Part shown: positions 1 through 8,053 of the stretch, one piece after another
How the letters are laid out: every line of letters starts with the position of its first letter
How positions within the stretch are numbered: position 1 is the first letter of the stretch
Assembly: GCA_035628915.1 (NCBI GenBank)
Contig: DASPIW010000048.1
Span: forward strand, 124,001 to 188,000
Source: JARBUG01 sp035628915
GTDB taxonomy: Bacteria > Bacillota > Sulfobacillia > Symbiobacteriales > Symbiobacteriaceae
Length of the DNA: 64,000 nucleotides
Reading direction: 5' to 3'
The notes under the pieces: generated by a model
The model's input: only the letters and a program-made list of their open reading frames with translations
Database searches by the model: none
Told to the model about the DNA's origin: nothing
Translations under genes and position numbers: made by a program

Positions 1-1083
1 GCCGTGATCGCGCTGGTCTCCGTGGGCCAGGGCGCCCAGGCCCAGGCCAAAAGCCAGATTCAGGCGCTCGGCTCAAACCTGATCACCGTCGCGCCGCGCG
101 GCAACGCCTACCGCATCGAAGAGAAGGACCTCGCTGAGCTGAAGATGACCATTCCGGATATCCTGTACTATCTGCCCACTGTGATGGCATCCCAGCAGAC
201 CGTCAAGGCGGGCACGGGCAGCGAGTCATACACGGTCAATATCGAAGGGACATCCGCCGATTACCCGGTGGTTCGGGAACGCGGCGTCGTAAGTGGCGCC
301 TTCTTCTCAGTGCAGGACGTGGATACCCGCCGCCGCGTAGCGGTGCTCGGCACCACCACCGCCGAGAAGCTCTTCGGCGCCGGCGCGGACCCCATCAACC
401 AGCAGATTCGCCTCATGGGTCAGACTTTCACCGTGGTGGGCGTGGCCGAATCCAAGGGCACCGGCTTCGGCGGCCAGGATCAGGACGACCTGGTGCTCGT
501 GCCATACACGGCCTTGCAGCGGCTGCTCGGGTATAACCGCATTCCCTCCCTGACGCTGAAAACCAGCCCGACGGCTGACTCCAAGGTCGTCACCCAGCAG
601 GTGACGGACTTCTACGTCGCCAAGTTCCGCAACGCCGAGTCGGTGCGGGTCCAGAGCCAGGACCAACTGCTGGAGACGGTGGGCAGCGTGACACAGATCT
701 TCACCCTGCTGCTGGGCGCCATCGCTTCGATATCGCTCGCTGTGGGCGGCATCGGCATCATGAACATCATGCTGGTCTCGGTCTCCGAGCGAACCCGGGA
801 GATCGGCATTCGCAAGGCCATTGGCGCCAAGAAGCGGCACGTGCTGCTCCAGTTCCTGATTGAGGCGCTGATCCTTTCGGGCTCCGGTGGCGTTGTCGGG
901 ATCGCCGTGGGCGCCCTGGGCGCCAAGGGCATTTCGGCCGCGGTCAACTTCCCGGCCCTGGTCACTTCTTCGTCTGTGATCCTCTCGTTTGGTTTCTCGA
1001 TGGCCGTAGGCGTGATTTTCGGCTTCTACCCCGCCCTGCGGGCGTCCAACCTCGACCCGATTGAAGCCTTGCGACGCGATTGA
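1..1083 (+). CDS. MacB-type ABC transporter permease, 5' end outside window
   Basis: C-terminal 360 residues of a MacB/FtsX-fold permease; the reading frame is open from base 1, so the start codon and first membrane helix lie upstream. The visible part holds the extracytoplasmic MacB core domain (about residues 1-220) and then the FtsX domain with three hydrophobic helices. The motif GGIGIMNIMLVSV followed by ERTREIGIRKAIGAKK is diagnostic of the family. Such permeases pair with a LolD/MacB-type ATPase and a membrane fusion protein to move peptides, lipoproteins or toxic compounds across the membrane. It resembles the complete permease at 19057-20265, so the genome has at least two such systems. 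The partner genes are presumably just upstream. It converges with the next gene, 15 bp apart. Confidence 0.92.
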   Translation, partial: AVIALVSVGQGAQAQAKSQIQALGSNLITVAPRGNAYRIEEKDLAELKMTIPDILYYLPTVMASQQTVKAGTGSESYTVNIEGTSADYPVVRERGVVSGAFFSVQDVDTRRRVAVLGTTTAEKLFGAGADPINQQIRLMGQTFTVVGVAESKGTGFGGQDQDDLVLVPYTALQRLLGYNRIPSLTLKTSPTADSKVVTQQVTDFYVAKFRNAESVRVQSQDQLLETVGSVTQIFTLLLGAIASISLAVGGIGIMNIMLVSVSERTREIGIRKAIGAKKRHVLLQFLIEALILSGSGGVVGIAVGALGAKGISAAVNFPALVTSSSVILSFGFSMAVGVIFGFYPALRASNLDPIEALRRD

Positions 1084-1098
1084 CGCTGGCGGCTTCCT

Positions 1099-2811
1099 TC
1101 ACCGGCCTGCCCGCAACTCCCGGACGTACCGGTTATACTCCCGCTCAAATGCGGCGGTGGAGCTGCCAAACACCGTTTCGAACGCAGCGGCGAACGCTGT
1201 GCCTTCGCGGGTGAGTGCGAAGAACCGTACCAGCGCATTACGGTCCCGGGTCTGCAGCAGCAGGGCGACCGCCGTGATGGTGAACTCATCCTGGTCGGAG
1301 TGCTCCGGCAGCGCAGGAACGGGCACGCCGGGGTTACCCGCGACGCGGAGCCATTCCCGACGGACGAACGCGTTGAGCCAACTGCCGGCCCCTTGTTCGA
1401 TCCGCCACGAAAGGTTATGGGCCAATCCCTCGTTCAGCCAGGTGGGCAGGTTGACCTTGCCTTCTTCCCAGGCCAGCCAGTGGAAGAGCTCATGGGCCAA
1501 CAGCAGCGCGTTGACCGACCCCGGTGTCTTCCAGTGGGCCATGTGAATGCGCTGCTCCTGCGCTGAGTAGTACCCCCAGACCTGACTGTTTGCGGTCACC
1601 GAGTCCCAGTGCGGCTTGTCGCCGTAGACGTGGAAGACGACCTTGCGGCTGCTGGGGCGCAGGCCGGTGTCCCGCTCCAGTTCGGTGATGACGGTCGATT
1701 CGAATTCTGATGCGTAGGGCAGCAGCGTCGCCATCGTCATGCCCCTGTCGCCCCGGAAGATGCCGTGCGGCGTTTCCACACGGAGGGGGAAGCGAGCCGT
1801 GTCCACCGTGTCGGCGGAGGGCGGTGCGGGCAGGTCGGCGGAGCCGGTCAGCGTCAGCCGGCGCAGTCCGGGCGCCCGGGCCACGGCGGCCGCCAAAAAG
1901 TCCGGTGCGTAGGCGGCGCCATGTTCCAGCACCAGGTCCGTCAGACGGGGAAACCGGCAGAGTTCGCTGACGGACTGCAGGCGGGGCGGCAGGACCAGGC
2001 TCTCCACAGACTGCAGGTCCTGCTCCGCCAGGGGGCCGGACGTCCTGCCCAACTGCCTGCGGACGGCCTGCTCAACATCCCACTGGTGAAGTAGCGTGGT
2101 CGCCTCCACGGTGACCGTCATTTCGTCTGAGCGCGAAACCGTGTGGAAAGATTTGCTGGTAAAGGTGACGGAGACGCTATGGTACTGCACGCCCGAGGCG
2201 GGCAGGAAGGACCAGGTATAGTTGCGCCCGGTTCTGTCGGGTTCGATGATCCAGGAGTAGGTTCCGGGACCGACTTCGACTGGACTGCGGGCATCTCTGA
2301 GGTTGGCGGGCGGAAAGAGCGTACCTTCCTGCCGGAGGGTGATTGACACCCGCGCCTGGTGCCCGCCGATCTCTTCTCCTCTCGGTGGCATGAGCCGCGC
2401 GGTCGTTTGCGACGGGTTCCAGGAGACCGCGGTATCCATGGCCTCGGCGAGGCTGCGCAGGGGTGCGAACAGCTCGCCGCCCACCTTCCGGGCGGCCACG
2501 GGCAGGGGCTGAGGTGTTCCGTCGACTTTGAGCGCCGTGCTGCCGTTTTCCAGGCTGACGCTGCGGCAGGCGCGCAGGGCCGTGACGCTCCGGCCGTCGC
2601 CGCGCACGTCGGCGCCGAGGGCCTGGAGCAGGGGCTTGGCCGGGACCATGGTGATACCGTCCTCCAGAAACGGCCGTTGACCGGGCGGCAAGGCCAGCGC
2701 TACTTCGCCTACGACAACCCGCACAGGCGGCGGTTCCACACGCTGAAATGGGACCGGCACCACGGCGAGGAAAAGGAAGGGCGCCGTCGCTACGCGGACT
2801 CGCGATCGCAT
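1099..2811 (-). CDS. secreted copper-amine-oxidase-N-domain / peptidase MA-like protein
   Basis: 570 residues from an ATG preceded by GAGGGAG; an in-frame GTG six codons upstream has a worse-placed Shine-Dalgarno. The N-terminus is an export signal (MRSRVRV then a hydrophobic run). Residues about 30-140 match the copper amine oxidase N-terminal-like domain, which binds cell-wall material or acts as a scaffold in Firmicute exoproteins. Residues about 255-325 have leucine-rich-repeat character (LPPRLQSVSEL, PRLTDLVLEHG, GLRRLTLTGS). The C-terminal part has the gluzincin motif HELFHWLAWEEG (HExxH at about residues 440-444) and a downstream WLNEGLAHNLS, typical of the peptidase MA family, so catalytic Zn ligands appear intact. 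Substrate unknown. It is probably monocistronic, facing away from the DUF4097-type gene's terminator. Confidence 0.8.
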   Translation of the reverse strand: MRSRVRVATAPFLFLAVVPVPFQRVEPPPVRVVVGEVALALPPGQRPFLEDGITMVPAKPLLQALGADVRGDGRSVTALRACRSVSLENGSTALKVDGTPQPLPVAARKVGGELFAPLRSLAEAMDTAVSWNPSQTTARLMPPRGEEIGGHQARVSITLRQEGTLFPPANLRDARSPVEVGPGTYSWIIEPDRTGRNYTWSFLPASGVQYHSVSVTFTSKSFHTVSRSDEMTVTVEATTLLHQWDVEQAVRRQLGRTSGPLAEQDLQSVESLVLPPRLQSVSELCRFPRLTDLVLEHGAAYAPDFLAAAVARAPGLRRLTLTGSADLPAPPSADTVDTARFPLRVETPHGIFRGDRGMTMATLLPYASEFESTVITELERDTGLRPSSRKVVFHVYGDKPHWDSVTANSQVWGYYSAQEQRIHMAHWKTPGSVNALLLAHELFHWLAWEEGKVNLPTWLNEGLAHNLSWRIEQGAGSWLNAFVRREWLRVAGNPGVPVPALPEHSDQDEFTITAVALLLQTRDRNALVRFFALTREGTAFAAAFETVFGSSTAAFEREYNRYVRELRAGR

Positions 2812-2945
2812 GGGATAGGACTCCCTCACTTCCTGTATTTGCCAAGCCTATCTTACAGGATAGAGGGAGTAACTGGAAGATACTGGGGTCCTTTTTTGAT
2901 TCTGGGACTTCCGGTCCATCAATGGGATCAGCGGCGGAGAGACAA

Positions 2946-2978
2946 AGACGCCGCAAAGCCTAAAGCTCTGCGGCGTCT
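2946..2978 (-). terminator. rho-independent terminator of the DUF4097-type lipoprotein gene
   Basis: A 10-bp perfect stem (AGACGCCGCA / TGCGGCGTCT) extends inward through GAGC/GCTT pairing to a small TTTAG loop. It lies 9 bp past the stop of the minus-strand gene at 2987 and is followed on that strand by TTTGTCTC. Confidence 0.75.
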
Positions 2979-2986
2979 GAGTTCTC

Positions 2987-3769
2987 CTACCGGCGGGGGA
3001 TGCTCACCCGACCGTTGACTTTGCTGTACGTAATCTCACCGGAACCGTCTTGCCGGACCGTGAAGTCGCCGGTGACCTCCCGGACGTCTATGTTGCCCGA
3101 CTGATCCTCTTCAATCATAACGTTGCCGGAGACCGTTGCGATGTCGATATCGCCGGACTCGTCGCGGTCGACGGTCACGTTTCCCTTCACGCCATCGATA
3201 CGGATGCTGCCGGACTGATCCCGGTAAATGACCAGATCGCTCTTGGCGTTCCGGATCAGGATGTCGCCGGACTGGTCGTCCACCCGAATGGGGCCGGCGA
3301 TGTCGTAGAGGTCGATCTCGCCGGATTCGTCGGTCACATCGGCACCGGCGGTGTTCTGGATCTCCAGGTCGCCACTGCTATCTTCCACCCGGGCGAGCAT
3401 CGCTTCGGGGACTTCCACCGTCAGGTCCAAGGTCGGGGAGTTGCCGACAACGGTAGGAATTCGGGCCTCGACCCGCACCACGTCGCCGGCCTTCTCGGCC
3501 CGGAGGTCCACATCGCGCAGCAGGCCTTCGGTGGACGCACAGGCGGTGCCCTTCACCTGGACTTCCGTCAGGCCGGGATGGCCTTCCACCCGGAGGGAAC
3601 CGGCCCGTGCCATCACCTGCAGGGTCTTGGCGCCATCTACGGGGATGGTGGCCGAACGTTCTTCCTGAAAGCGGCAGTTGTCAAAGCCACTGGCATCGAT
3701 ATGTACGGTGCAGCCCGATAGGATCCCCGCGATGGCGAGCGCCAGGACCGCGTACTTCATCATCTTCAC
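2987..3769 (-). CDS. DUF4097-type beta-helical lipoprotein
   Basis: 260 residues from a GTG 8 nt downstream of GGAGG. The lipobox is LSGC at about residues 18-20, so the mature protein should be lipid-anchored outside the membrane. The second half is a run of about nine beta-strand repeats of roughly 20 residues, each with a D-x-SG-x-I/D core (DDQSGDILI, RDQSGSIRI, RDESGDIDI, EDQSGNIDV). This is the pattern of DUF4097/DUF2807-type putative adhesins, which fold as right-handed beta-helices. The acidic S-G turns are very regular. No catalytic motif is seen. It is a single gene between a hairpin terminator and the divergent HEAT-repeat gene. Function in the family is mostly unknown; surface display or regulation by a partner is inference. 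Confidence 0.78.
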   Translation of the reverse strand: MKMMKYAVLALAIAGILSGCTVHIDASGFDNCRFQEERSATIPVDGAKTLQVMARAGSLRVEGHPGLTEVQVKGTACASTEGLLRDVDLRAEKAGDVVRVEARIPTVVGNSPTLDLTVEVPEAMLARVEDSSGDLEIQNTAGADVTDESGEIDLYDIAGPIRVDDQSGDILIRNAKSDLVIYRDQSGSIRIDGVKGNVTVDRDESGDIDIATVSGNVMIEEDQSGNIDVREVTGDFTVRQDGSGEITYSKVNGRVSIPRR

Positions 3770-3896
3770 GATTCATTCCTCCACATTTGCACTTACACGA
3801 GCATAGACGATGCGGTGGCCCGTCTACCCTTCAGGCTTGCGCAAAAAAGTTGCGTGCGGCGGACGGGCCGTGCAGAATGGGGGAGGAGGTGGCGCC

Positions 3897-4784
3897 ATGG
3901 CTGGTAGGAAACAGGCCGCAGCGGAGCGCCTTGCCGCCGTTCGCGCCGAGACGGACCACGAGTTATTGATCAAGGCGCTTGAGGACCCCGCGGCGTTCGT
4001 GGTGGAAGCGGCCGCCAGGCGAATTACGGCGCCCAAGGCCGCCGGCGCTCTGCTGCGGGCATATCTCAGGCTGCACCGGGGCGCCCCCGGCGCCGACCCG
4101 GGCTGCTGGGCCCGCATGGCCCTGGTTGAAGCGCTGGGGCGCCTGGAAGCACCGGAAGGAGAGGAGGCGGCCCGCCTGGCCGTGCGCACGGTGCAGGTGG
4201 AGGCCGTGGGTTTCGGCATGGCCGACACCGCCACGGGGCTGCGGGTGGCGGGCGCGTCACTCCTGGCCAACATCCGGCCGCCCGGCGCCCTCCTCGACCT
4301 GGCCTGGCTGCTGCACGACTTTGAGCCGAACGCCCCGTGCTCCCACCAGGAGCGGCCCTATGCCAAGCTGGCGGCCCGCACCGCTGCCGCCAAAGCGATC
4401 GGCGCCCTGGGCGACCCGGCGGGGGCGGCGGTACTGCATGTGAAGCTCGCCTTCCCGGGCGAAGAGCTGCCCGAAGTGCTGGCGGAGTGTATGGATGGAC
4501 TCGCCGCCCTGAAAGAGCCCCGGACGCTCGAACTGCTCACCCCGTTTCTGGGCGGCCCGAGCGCCTACCTGGCGGCGGCCGCAGGGACAGCCATCGCCGC
4601 CGCGGGCGGGGCGAAGGCGGTGGGCATTCTGGTCGAAGCCCTGGAGCGGGCGCCCCGCGATGCCCGGGAGCCGCTCGTCTATGCACTGGCTTCCATTCGG
4701 GCGGACGAGGCCCGCTCGGCCCTGGAGCGGCTAAGCCGGCATGCCGACCCGGTGATTCGCAAAACGGCCGGGGACCTGCTGTGA
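3897..4784 (+). CDS. HEAT-repeat (PBS lyase-like) protein
   Basis: 295 residues from an ATG with GGAGGAGGT 6 nt upstream; an open frame extends 29 codons further 5' but lacks a ribosome site. The protein is built of alpha-helical HEAT/PBS-lyase-type repeats: ALEDPAAFVVEAAARRI at the N-terminus, then AKAIGALGDPAGA, GLAALKEPRTLELL, and ALASIRADEARSALERL. No signal peptide or membrane segment, so cytoplasmic. Such proteins usually serve as protein-interaction scaffolds; no enzymatic residue is visible. Its 3' end overlaps by about 106 bp the convergent small gene at 4679-4954. Specific role unknown. Confidence 0.8.
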   Translation: MAGRKQAAAERLAAVRAETDHELLIKALEDPAAFVVEAAARRITAPKAAGALLRAYLRLHRGAPGADPGCWARMALVEALGRLEAPEGEEAARLAVRTVQVEAVGFGMADTATGLRVAGASLLANIRPPGALLDLAWLLHDFEPNAPCSHQERPYAKLAARTAAAKAIGALGDPAGAAVLHVKLAFPGEELPEVLAECMDGLAALKEPRTLELLTPFLGGPSAYLAAAAGTAIAAAGGAKAVGILVEALERAPRDAREPLVYALASIRADEARSALERLSRHADPVIRKTAGDLL

Positions 4785-4954
4785 GGACATAAGAAAAGCG
4801 CCTCCCGGTCTTTCTGCCAGTGGCGCTTACTCTTTTGGCGGTCGTACTTCTTCTCGTTGGCATGCACTTTGGGACGGTAAGGCTGCAGCCGCACGGCGGC
4901 GGCCACCCGGGACTGCACAATGGTCTGCTCCTGGTTGGAGCGGGCCTTTTTCAT
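4679..4954 (-). CDS. small basic hypothetical protein overlapping the HEAT-repeat gene
   Basis: 91 codons starting at an ATG with a perfect AAGGAGG 10 nt upstream. The first 50 residues are compositionally protein-like and strongly basic (QSRVAAAVRLQPYRPKVHAN, KKYDRQKSKRHWQKDRE). The last 35 residues lie antisense to the HEAT-repeat gene and look like shadow sequence. The real gene may therefore originally have been shorter, or the tail may have been acquired by loss of a stop. No signal peptide, no membrane segment. I do not recognise the family; a nucleic-acid-binding role is only a guess from charge. Confidence 0.55.
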   Translation of the reverse strand: MKKARSNQEQTIVQSRVAAAVRLQPYRPKVHANEKKYDRQKSKRHWQKDREALFLCPHSRSPAVLRITGSACRLSRSRAERASSARMEASA

Positions 4955-4990
4955 GGCGAAATCGCCTCCTTATGTTGCAGTATATCACAA

Positions 4991-5010
4991 GGGCGGGGCC
5001 GGCCCCGCCC
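4991..5010 (-). terminator. 20-bp perfect GC palindrome downstream of the DUF4230 gene
   Basis: GGGCGGGGCC followed by GGCCCCGCCC, 8 bp past the stop of the minus-strand gene ending at 5019. It is followed on that strand by CTTGTG, so it is a weak intrinsic terminator at best. Confidence 0.45.
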
Positions 5011-5018
5011 TATCGGAC

Positions 5019-5633
5019 TTACGACGCCCACTTGATCTCAACCTGCTCCGCGCCCGCGGCGGTCAGCAGCTTGCGAATCAGGTCTGCTGTCTGCGTCTCC
5101 GCCCGCTTGAGCACCGCTTCCTGCGCCCCCTTCTGCCGCAGCTTCTCCTGGCTGTCGGCCAGCAGCTGCCGCGTCTCGTCCGGGGTAAACTGGGGCCGCA
5201 GTAGACCGACGGCAGCGTACACCTGGACTTCCTGTAGGTCGATCTCCGCATAGAGGACCTGCGGCCTGGGCAGGGTGACCGTCACAGTCTGGCCCGACAC
5301 ATGGACTGCGCCGGCACCCATCGCTTCCAGGTCCACTCCCACGGCGGCCGTGCCCGGAACGACCATGAACAGGAATTTCGATCCGTACCATTCGGATTCG
5401 TCGCGGTTGGCGACCACCGTGGCATGCAGTTCGACCGTCGCCAGCTTGGCGGCGGTGCGGACCTCTTCGACGACCATGGCCGTGCGGATTTGCGGCTCGG
5501 GCGGGAAGAACGCGGGCCACAGCAGCCATCCCAGCAGTGCCATGACGGTAACAAACAGTACGATGCGGACAGGGCCGAACCAGCCGCGGAACCCGGTTCC
5601 CCCAGCCTCCCGGCGTGTGGGCAGTGCGCTCAC
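5019..5633 (-). CDS. DUF4230 family membrane-anchored protein
   Basis: 204 residues from a GTG with GGGGGG 7 nt upstream. After a short basic N-terminus there is one membrane helix (about residues 22-46, IVLFVTVMALLGWLLWPAFF). A long extracytoplasmic part follows, with the DUF4230 pattern: VVEEVRTAAKLATVELHATV, then GSKFLFMVVPGTAAVGVDL, and a helical C-terminus rich in Gln/Glu (DETRQLLADSQEKLRQKGAQ). Family function is not known; proteins of this type are single-pass and resemble lipid- or stress-associated membrane proteins. It diverges from the rsgA leader promoter at 5713. Confidence 0.75.
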   Translation of the reverse strand: MSALPTRREAGGTGFRGWFGPVRIVLFVTVMALLGWLLWPAFFPPEPQIRTAMVVEEVRTAAKLATVELHATVVANRDESEWYGSKFLFMVVPGTAAVGVDLEAMGAGAVHVSGQTVTVTLPRPQVLYAEIDLQEVQVYAAVGLLRPQFTPDETRQLLADSQEKLRQKGAQEAVLKRAETQTADLIRKLLTAAGAEQVEIKWAS

Positions 5634-5712
5634 TGCGAATCCCCCCTTTATGTATAGGGATGAAACTTCCTGGCCTTTAGGTTCTCTTCCGTGAAAAGAT
5701 CATAAGATTTGG

Positions 5713-5742
5713 TTGACAGATGAGGGCGGAACTGCATACAAT
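5713..5742 (+). promoter_or_regulatory. sigma-A promoter of the rsgA leader
   Basis: TTGACA at 5713-5718, an 18-bp spacer, and TACAAT at 5737-5742. It is close to the vegetative consensus and predicts a start near 5749. This gives a leader of about 264 nt ahead of the rsgA GTG. Confidence 0.8.
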
Positions 5743-5785
5743 AGCGACGGTTACTTCAAGTACTTTCTTCAGGAGGTGGCGAGCA

Positions 5786-5854
5786 ATGGCGTCCAAGGCT
5801 TATGTCTGCGCGCTCAAAAGCCGCCACGCCGCGCCGGGAGGAGTCAGGGGGTAG
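5786..5854 (+). CDS. 22-codon leader ORF upstream of rsgA
   Basis: ATG to TAG with AGGAGGTGG 8-14 nt upstream, as strong a ribosome site as any in the window. The peptide is MASKAYVCALKSRHAAPGGV plus two residues. It sits between a consensus promoter and a strong terminator hairpin (5877-5906), so on its own it is a complete tiny transcription unit. It could be a regulatory leader peptide whose translation sets which of the downstream hairpins forms, or a genuine microprotein with one Cys. I do not recognise a family. Confidence 0.5.
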   Translation: MASKAYVCALKSRHAAPGGVRG

Positions 5855-5876
5855 CCCTGAACGCTGTACATCCTCA

Positions 5877-5906
5877 GGCCACGGGTGGCACACCCGTGGC
5901 CTTTTT
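5877..5906 (+). terminator. intrinsic terminator or attenuator in the rsgA leader
   Basis: An 11-bp perfect stem (GGCCACGGGTG / CACCCGTGGCC) with a 3-nt GCA loop, followed at once by five T. It lies 22 nt past the leader ORF stop and about 106 nt before rsgA. Confidence 0.82.
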
Positions 5907-5943
5907 GCGCCCTTGCCGGCGCGCACAGGGGCGAATGGCGAAG

Positions 5944-5974
5944 GCCACGGGACAGAGGCACTCTGACCCGTGGC
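5944..5974 (+). promoter_or_regulatory. second rsgA leader hairpin with the same stem sequence
   Basis: GCCACGGG and CCCGTGGC pair as an outer 8-bp stem; CAGAG/CTCTG form an inner stem above one A-A mismatch, with a GCA loop. The outer arms repeat the sequence of the terminator at 5877-5901. The 3' arm of the first hairpin can therefore pair with the 5' arm of the second, a mutually exclusive arrangement. The rsgA Shine-Dalgarno starts 22 nt further on. Confidence 0.6.
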
Positions 5975-6012
5975 TTGCTTTATGCCTTTACTTTCAAGGA
6001 GGATGTACCGCA

Positions 6013-6909
6013 GTGCAATTGTCCGGTATGATCGTGCGCAACGATGGCCCCCGCATGTGGGCCCAAATCGGCACTGAAGAAGTTCCGTGTGTTTTGCGCG
6101 GCCGCCTCAAGCGCGAGGCGCAGCGCGTGACCAGCCTGGTGGTCGTCGGCGATGAGGTGGAGATTACCCGCCAGCCCGACGGCACCGGCGTGATTGAAGC
6201 GATCCGGCCCCGGCGCAGTGAACTCTCCCGCCAGGGCTTTCACGGCTACGTCCACGTAATCGCAGCCAACGTCGATCAACTGCTGTTCGTCGGATCGGCC
6301 CAGCAGCCCCGCTTCAAGCTCCACCTGGCCGAGCGGTTCCTGGCCATTGCCCGCCGCGGCCGCATGGAAGCGGTGGTGGTGATCAGCAAGTGCGACCTGG
6401 AGCATGAGAATACCCTGCGGGCCTGGGTGGCGCCCCTGCAGCAGGCCGGCGTCCGGGTGATCTTCACAAGCATCATGACGGGCCTGGGCGTCGCAGAACT
6501 GCGCGCGGTGCTGACAGATAAGGTCTCCGTACTGGCCGGCCAGTCCGGCGTGGGCAAGTCGAGCCTGGTTAACGCCCTCTATCCGGAGGCGGGCGTAAGG
6601 ACCAATACCGTCAGCGAAGTGACCAGCAAGGGCCGCCACACGACTACGGCCAGCCGGCTTTACGCTCTGCCCGGGGGCGGGTACCTGGTCGATACGCCGG
6701 GAATCAAGTCGCTGGAGCTGATGGAGGAGGATACCGAGGACGATGTCGTGGAGGACCTCTATCCCGAAGTGACCGAAGCGGCGTCCGGCTGCAAGTTCCG
6801 TGACTGCACCCATACCCACGAGCCCCATTGCGCCGTCAAGCAAGCGGTCGCCCGGGGCCAGATCCGCCAGGACCGGTACCGAAACTTCCTGCGCATGCAG
6901 GGGGCATAG
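6013..6909 (+). CDS. rsgA: ribosome small-subunit-dependent GTPase A
   Basis: 298 residues from a GTG 10 nt after AAGGAGG; the frame is open further upstream but that part is the leader. RsgA (YjeQ/CpgA) is a circularly permuted GTPase that acts in late 30S subunit maturation. Seen here: N-terminal OB-fold (IVRNDGPRMWAQIG onward, residues about 6-70). Then come G4 (SKCD), G1 (GQSGVGKSSLVNAL) and G3 (DTPG) in the permuted order. The C-terminal zinc knuckle is CKFRDCTHTHEPHC. Length is typical. It is followed 21 bp later by a GNAT gene, perhaps co-transcribed. Expression is probably controlled through the leader hairpins. Confidence 0.96.
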   Translation: MQLSGMIVRNDGPRMWAQIGTEEVPCVLRGRLKREAQRVTSLVVVGDEVEITRQPDGTGVIEAIRPRRSELSRQGFHGYVHVIAANVDQLLFVGSAQQPRFKLHLAERFLAIARRGRMEAVVVISKCDLEHENTLRAWVAPLQQAGVRVIFTSIMTGLGVAELRAVLTDKVSVLAGQSGVGKSSLVNALYPEAGVRTNTVSEVTSKGRHTTTASRLYALPGGGYLVDTPGIKSLELMEEDTEDDVVEDLYPEVTEAASGCKFRDCTHTHEPHCAVKQAVARGQIRQDRYRNFLRMQGA

Positions 6910-6930
6910 CAGCACAAGAGGTGAGTCGCC

Positions 6931-7875
6931 ATGAGCAACTGGACCCTGAGACCCCTTGCCGTTCCGGATGATTTTCCCCGCATTGCCGCCATTACCACAG
7001 CGTGCATGCCCGAGCCCACCACAGTCGAAGATCTGCTCGAACAGGAAGCCAAGTCCAAGTTCGAGAGCGCCTTTCGCCCCGTCATTGTTGATGGGGATGG
7101 CATCGTTGGCGGGTACGGCTATTCCCGGAGATATCCGGAAGACCCGCCCGGACACTTCTACGTGCGCGCCTTTGTGGATCCGGCGTTACGGGCCCAGGGG
7201 CTGGGCACCGCCTTGGCCGACGCCCTCGAAGCCTGGACGGAGAAGCAGGGCGGCACCTGCTTCATCTCCGCTGTGCGGGACAACGACCCCAAATCGCTGG
7301 CCTTCGCCCGGCAGCACGGGTATCGGCTCTGGCGGCACCTGTTTGAATCGACACTGGATCATAACGTCTTCGATGAGGCGCCTTTCTCTGGGGTAATCGA
7401 ACAGGTGGAGGCATCGGGCATTCACTTTTTCACCCTGGCAGACGATCCGGGTGAGGAGACTGCACGCAAGCTGTACGAACTCTACAACCGGACGGCATGG
7501 GATATACCCGGGTTCGATCTCACGGTCTATCCGCCATACGAAGAGTGGCACGACTGGATTATCGCCGGGGAGCGGTGCCGGCCGGAACTGGTGATCATCG
7601 CAGCGGACGGCGACCATTTCGCAGGGTGCACGGTCATGTTTCCCAACCGTGTGACCGGAGTGTTGTATACGGATTACACCTGCGTCGACCGGGAGTACCG
7701 GGGCCGGCACATCGCCCTTGCTCTGAAGCTACTTTCCATCCGGGCGGCCCGCCGGTTCGGGGCGCCCTACATGCGGACCAACAACGACTCGGACAACGCG
7801 CCGATGCTGGCCGTCAACCGCCGGCTCGGGTACGTGCCCCGTCCGGGGCTCTACCGGATGCGAAAGGAAAAGTGA
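6931..7875 (+). CDS. tandem-domain GNAT N-acetyltransferase
   Basis: 314 residues, ATG after AGAGGTGAG. It has two GNAT folds: residues about 5-150 carry an acetyl-CoA binding segment RAQGLGTALADAL, and residues about 165-314 a second, weaker one (REYRGRHIALALKLL). The C-terminal motif MRTNNDSDNAPMLAVNRRLG is typical of a Firmicute double-GNAT family related to the MshD type, acceptor unknown. Cytoplasmic. It lies 21 bp after rsgA. Directly after its stop, in the same frame, is a second, diverged copy of its last 50 residues (7876-8046). Confidence 0.85.
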   Translation: MSNWTLRPLAVPDDFPRIAAITTACMPEPTTVEDLLEQEAKSKFESAFRPVIVDGDGIVGGYGYSRRYPEDPPGHFYVRAFVDPALRAQGLGTALADALEAWTEKQGGTCFISAVRDNDPKSLAFARQHGYRLWRHLFESTLDHNVFDEAPFSGVIEQVEASGIHFFTLADDPGEETARKLYELYNRTAWDIPGFDLTVYPPYEEWHDWIIAGERCRPELVIIAADGDHFAGCTVMFPNRVTGVLYTDYTCVDREYRGRHIALALKLLSIRAARRFGAPYMRTNNDSDNAPMLAVNRRLGYVPRPGLYRMRKEK

Positions 7876-8046
7876 TCGCTGCCATGGGCTATTCAGTCCG
7901 TCCTGTCGGTCCGGGTCGCCCGGCGGTACGGGGCGCCCCATATGCGGACGCATAACGATTCGCAGAACGGGCCGATGCTCGCGGTGAACCGGATGTTGGG
8001 CTACCGGCCGGAGCCGGGGTTCTATGCGATGGAGAAGCGGCTGTGA
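7876..8046 (+). pseudogene. duplicated C-terminal fragment of a GNAT acetyltransferase
   Basis: Immediately after the TGA of the preceding gene, and in the same frame, 56 codons remain open to TGA at 8046. The translation contains ARRYGAPHMRTHNDSQNGPM, then LAVNRMLGYRPEPGFYAMEK, plainly homologous to the end of the preceding protein (ARRFGAPYMRTNNDSDNAPM, LAVNRRLGYVPRPGLYRMRK). There is no start codon and no N-terminal domain. It is the tail of a second GNAT gene whose body has been lost. The divergence shows the duplication is not recent; most likely two tandem paralogues were fused by a deletion. Confidence 0.8.
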
Positions 8047-8053
8047 GCGCGCA

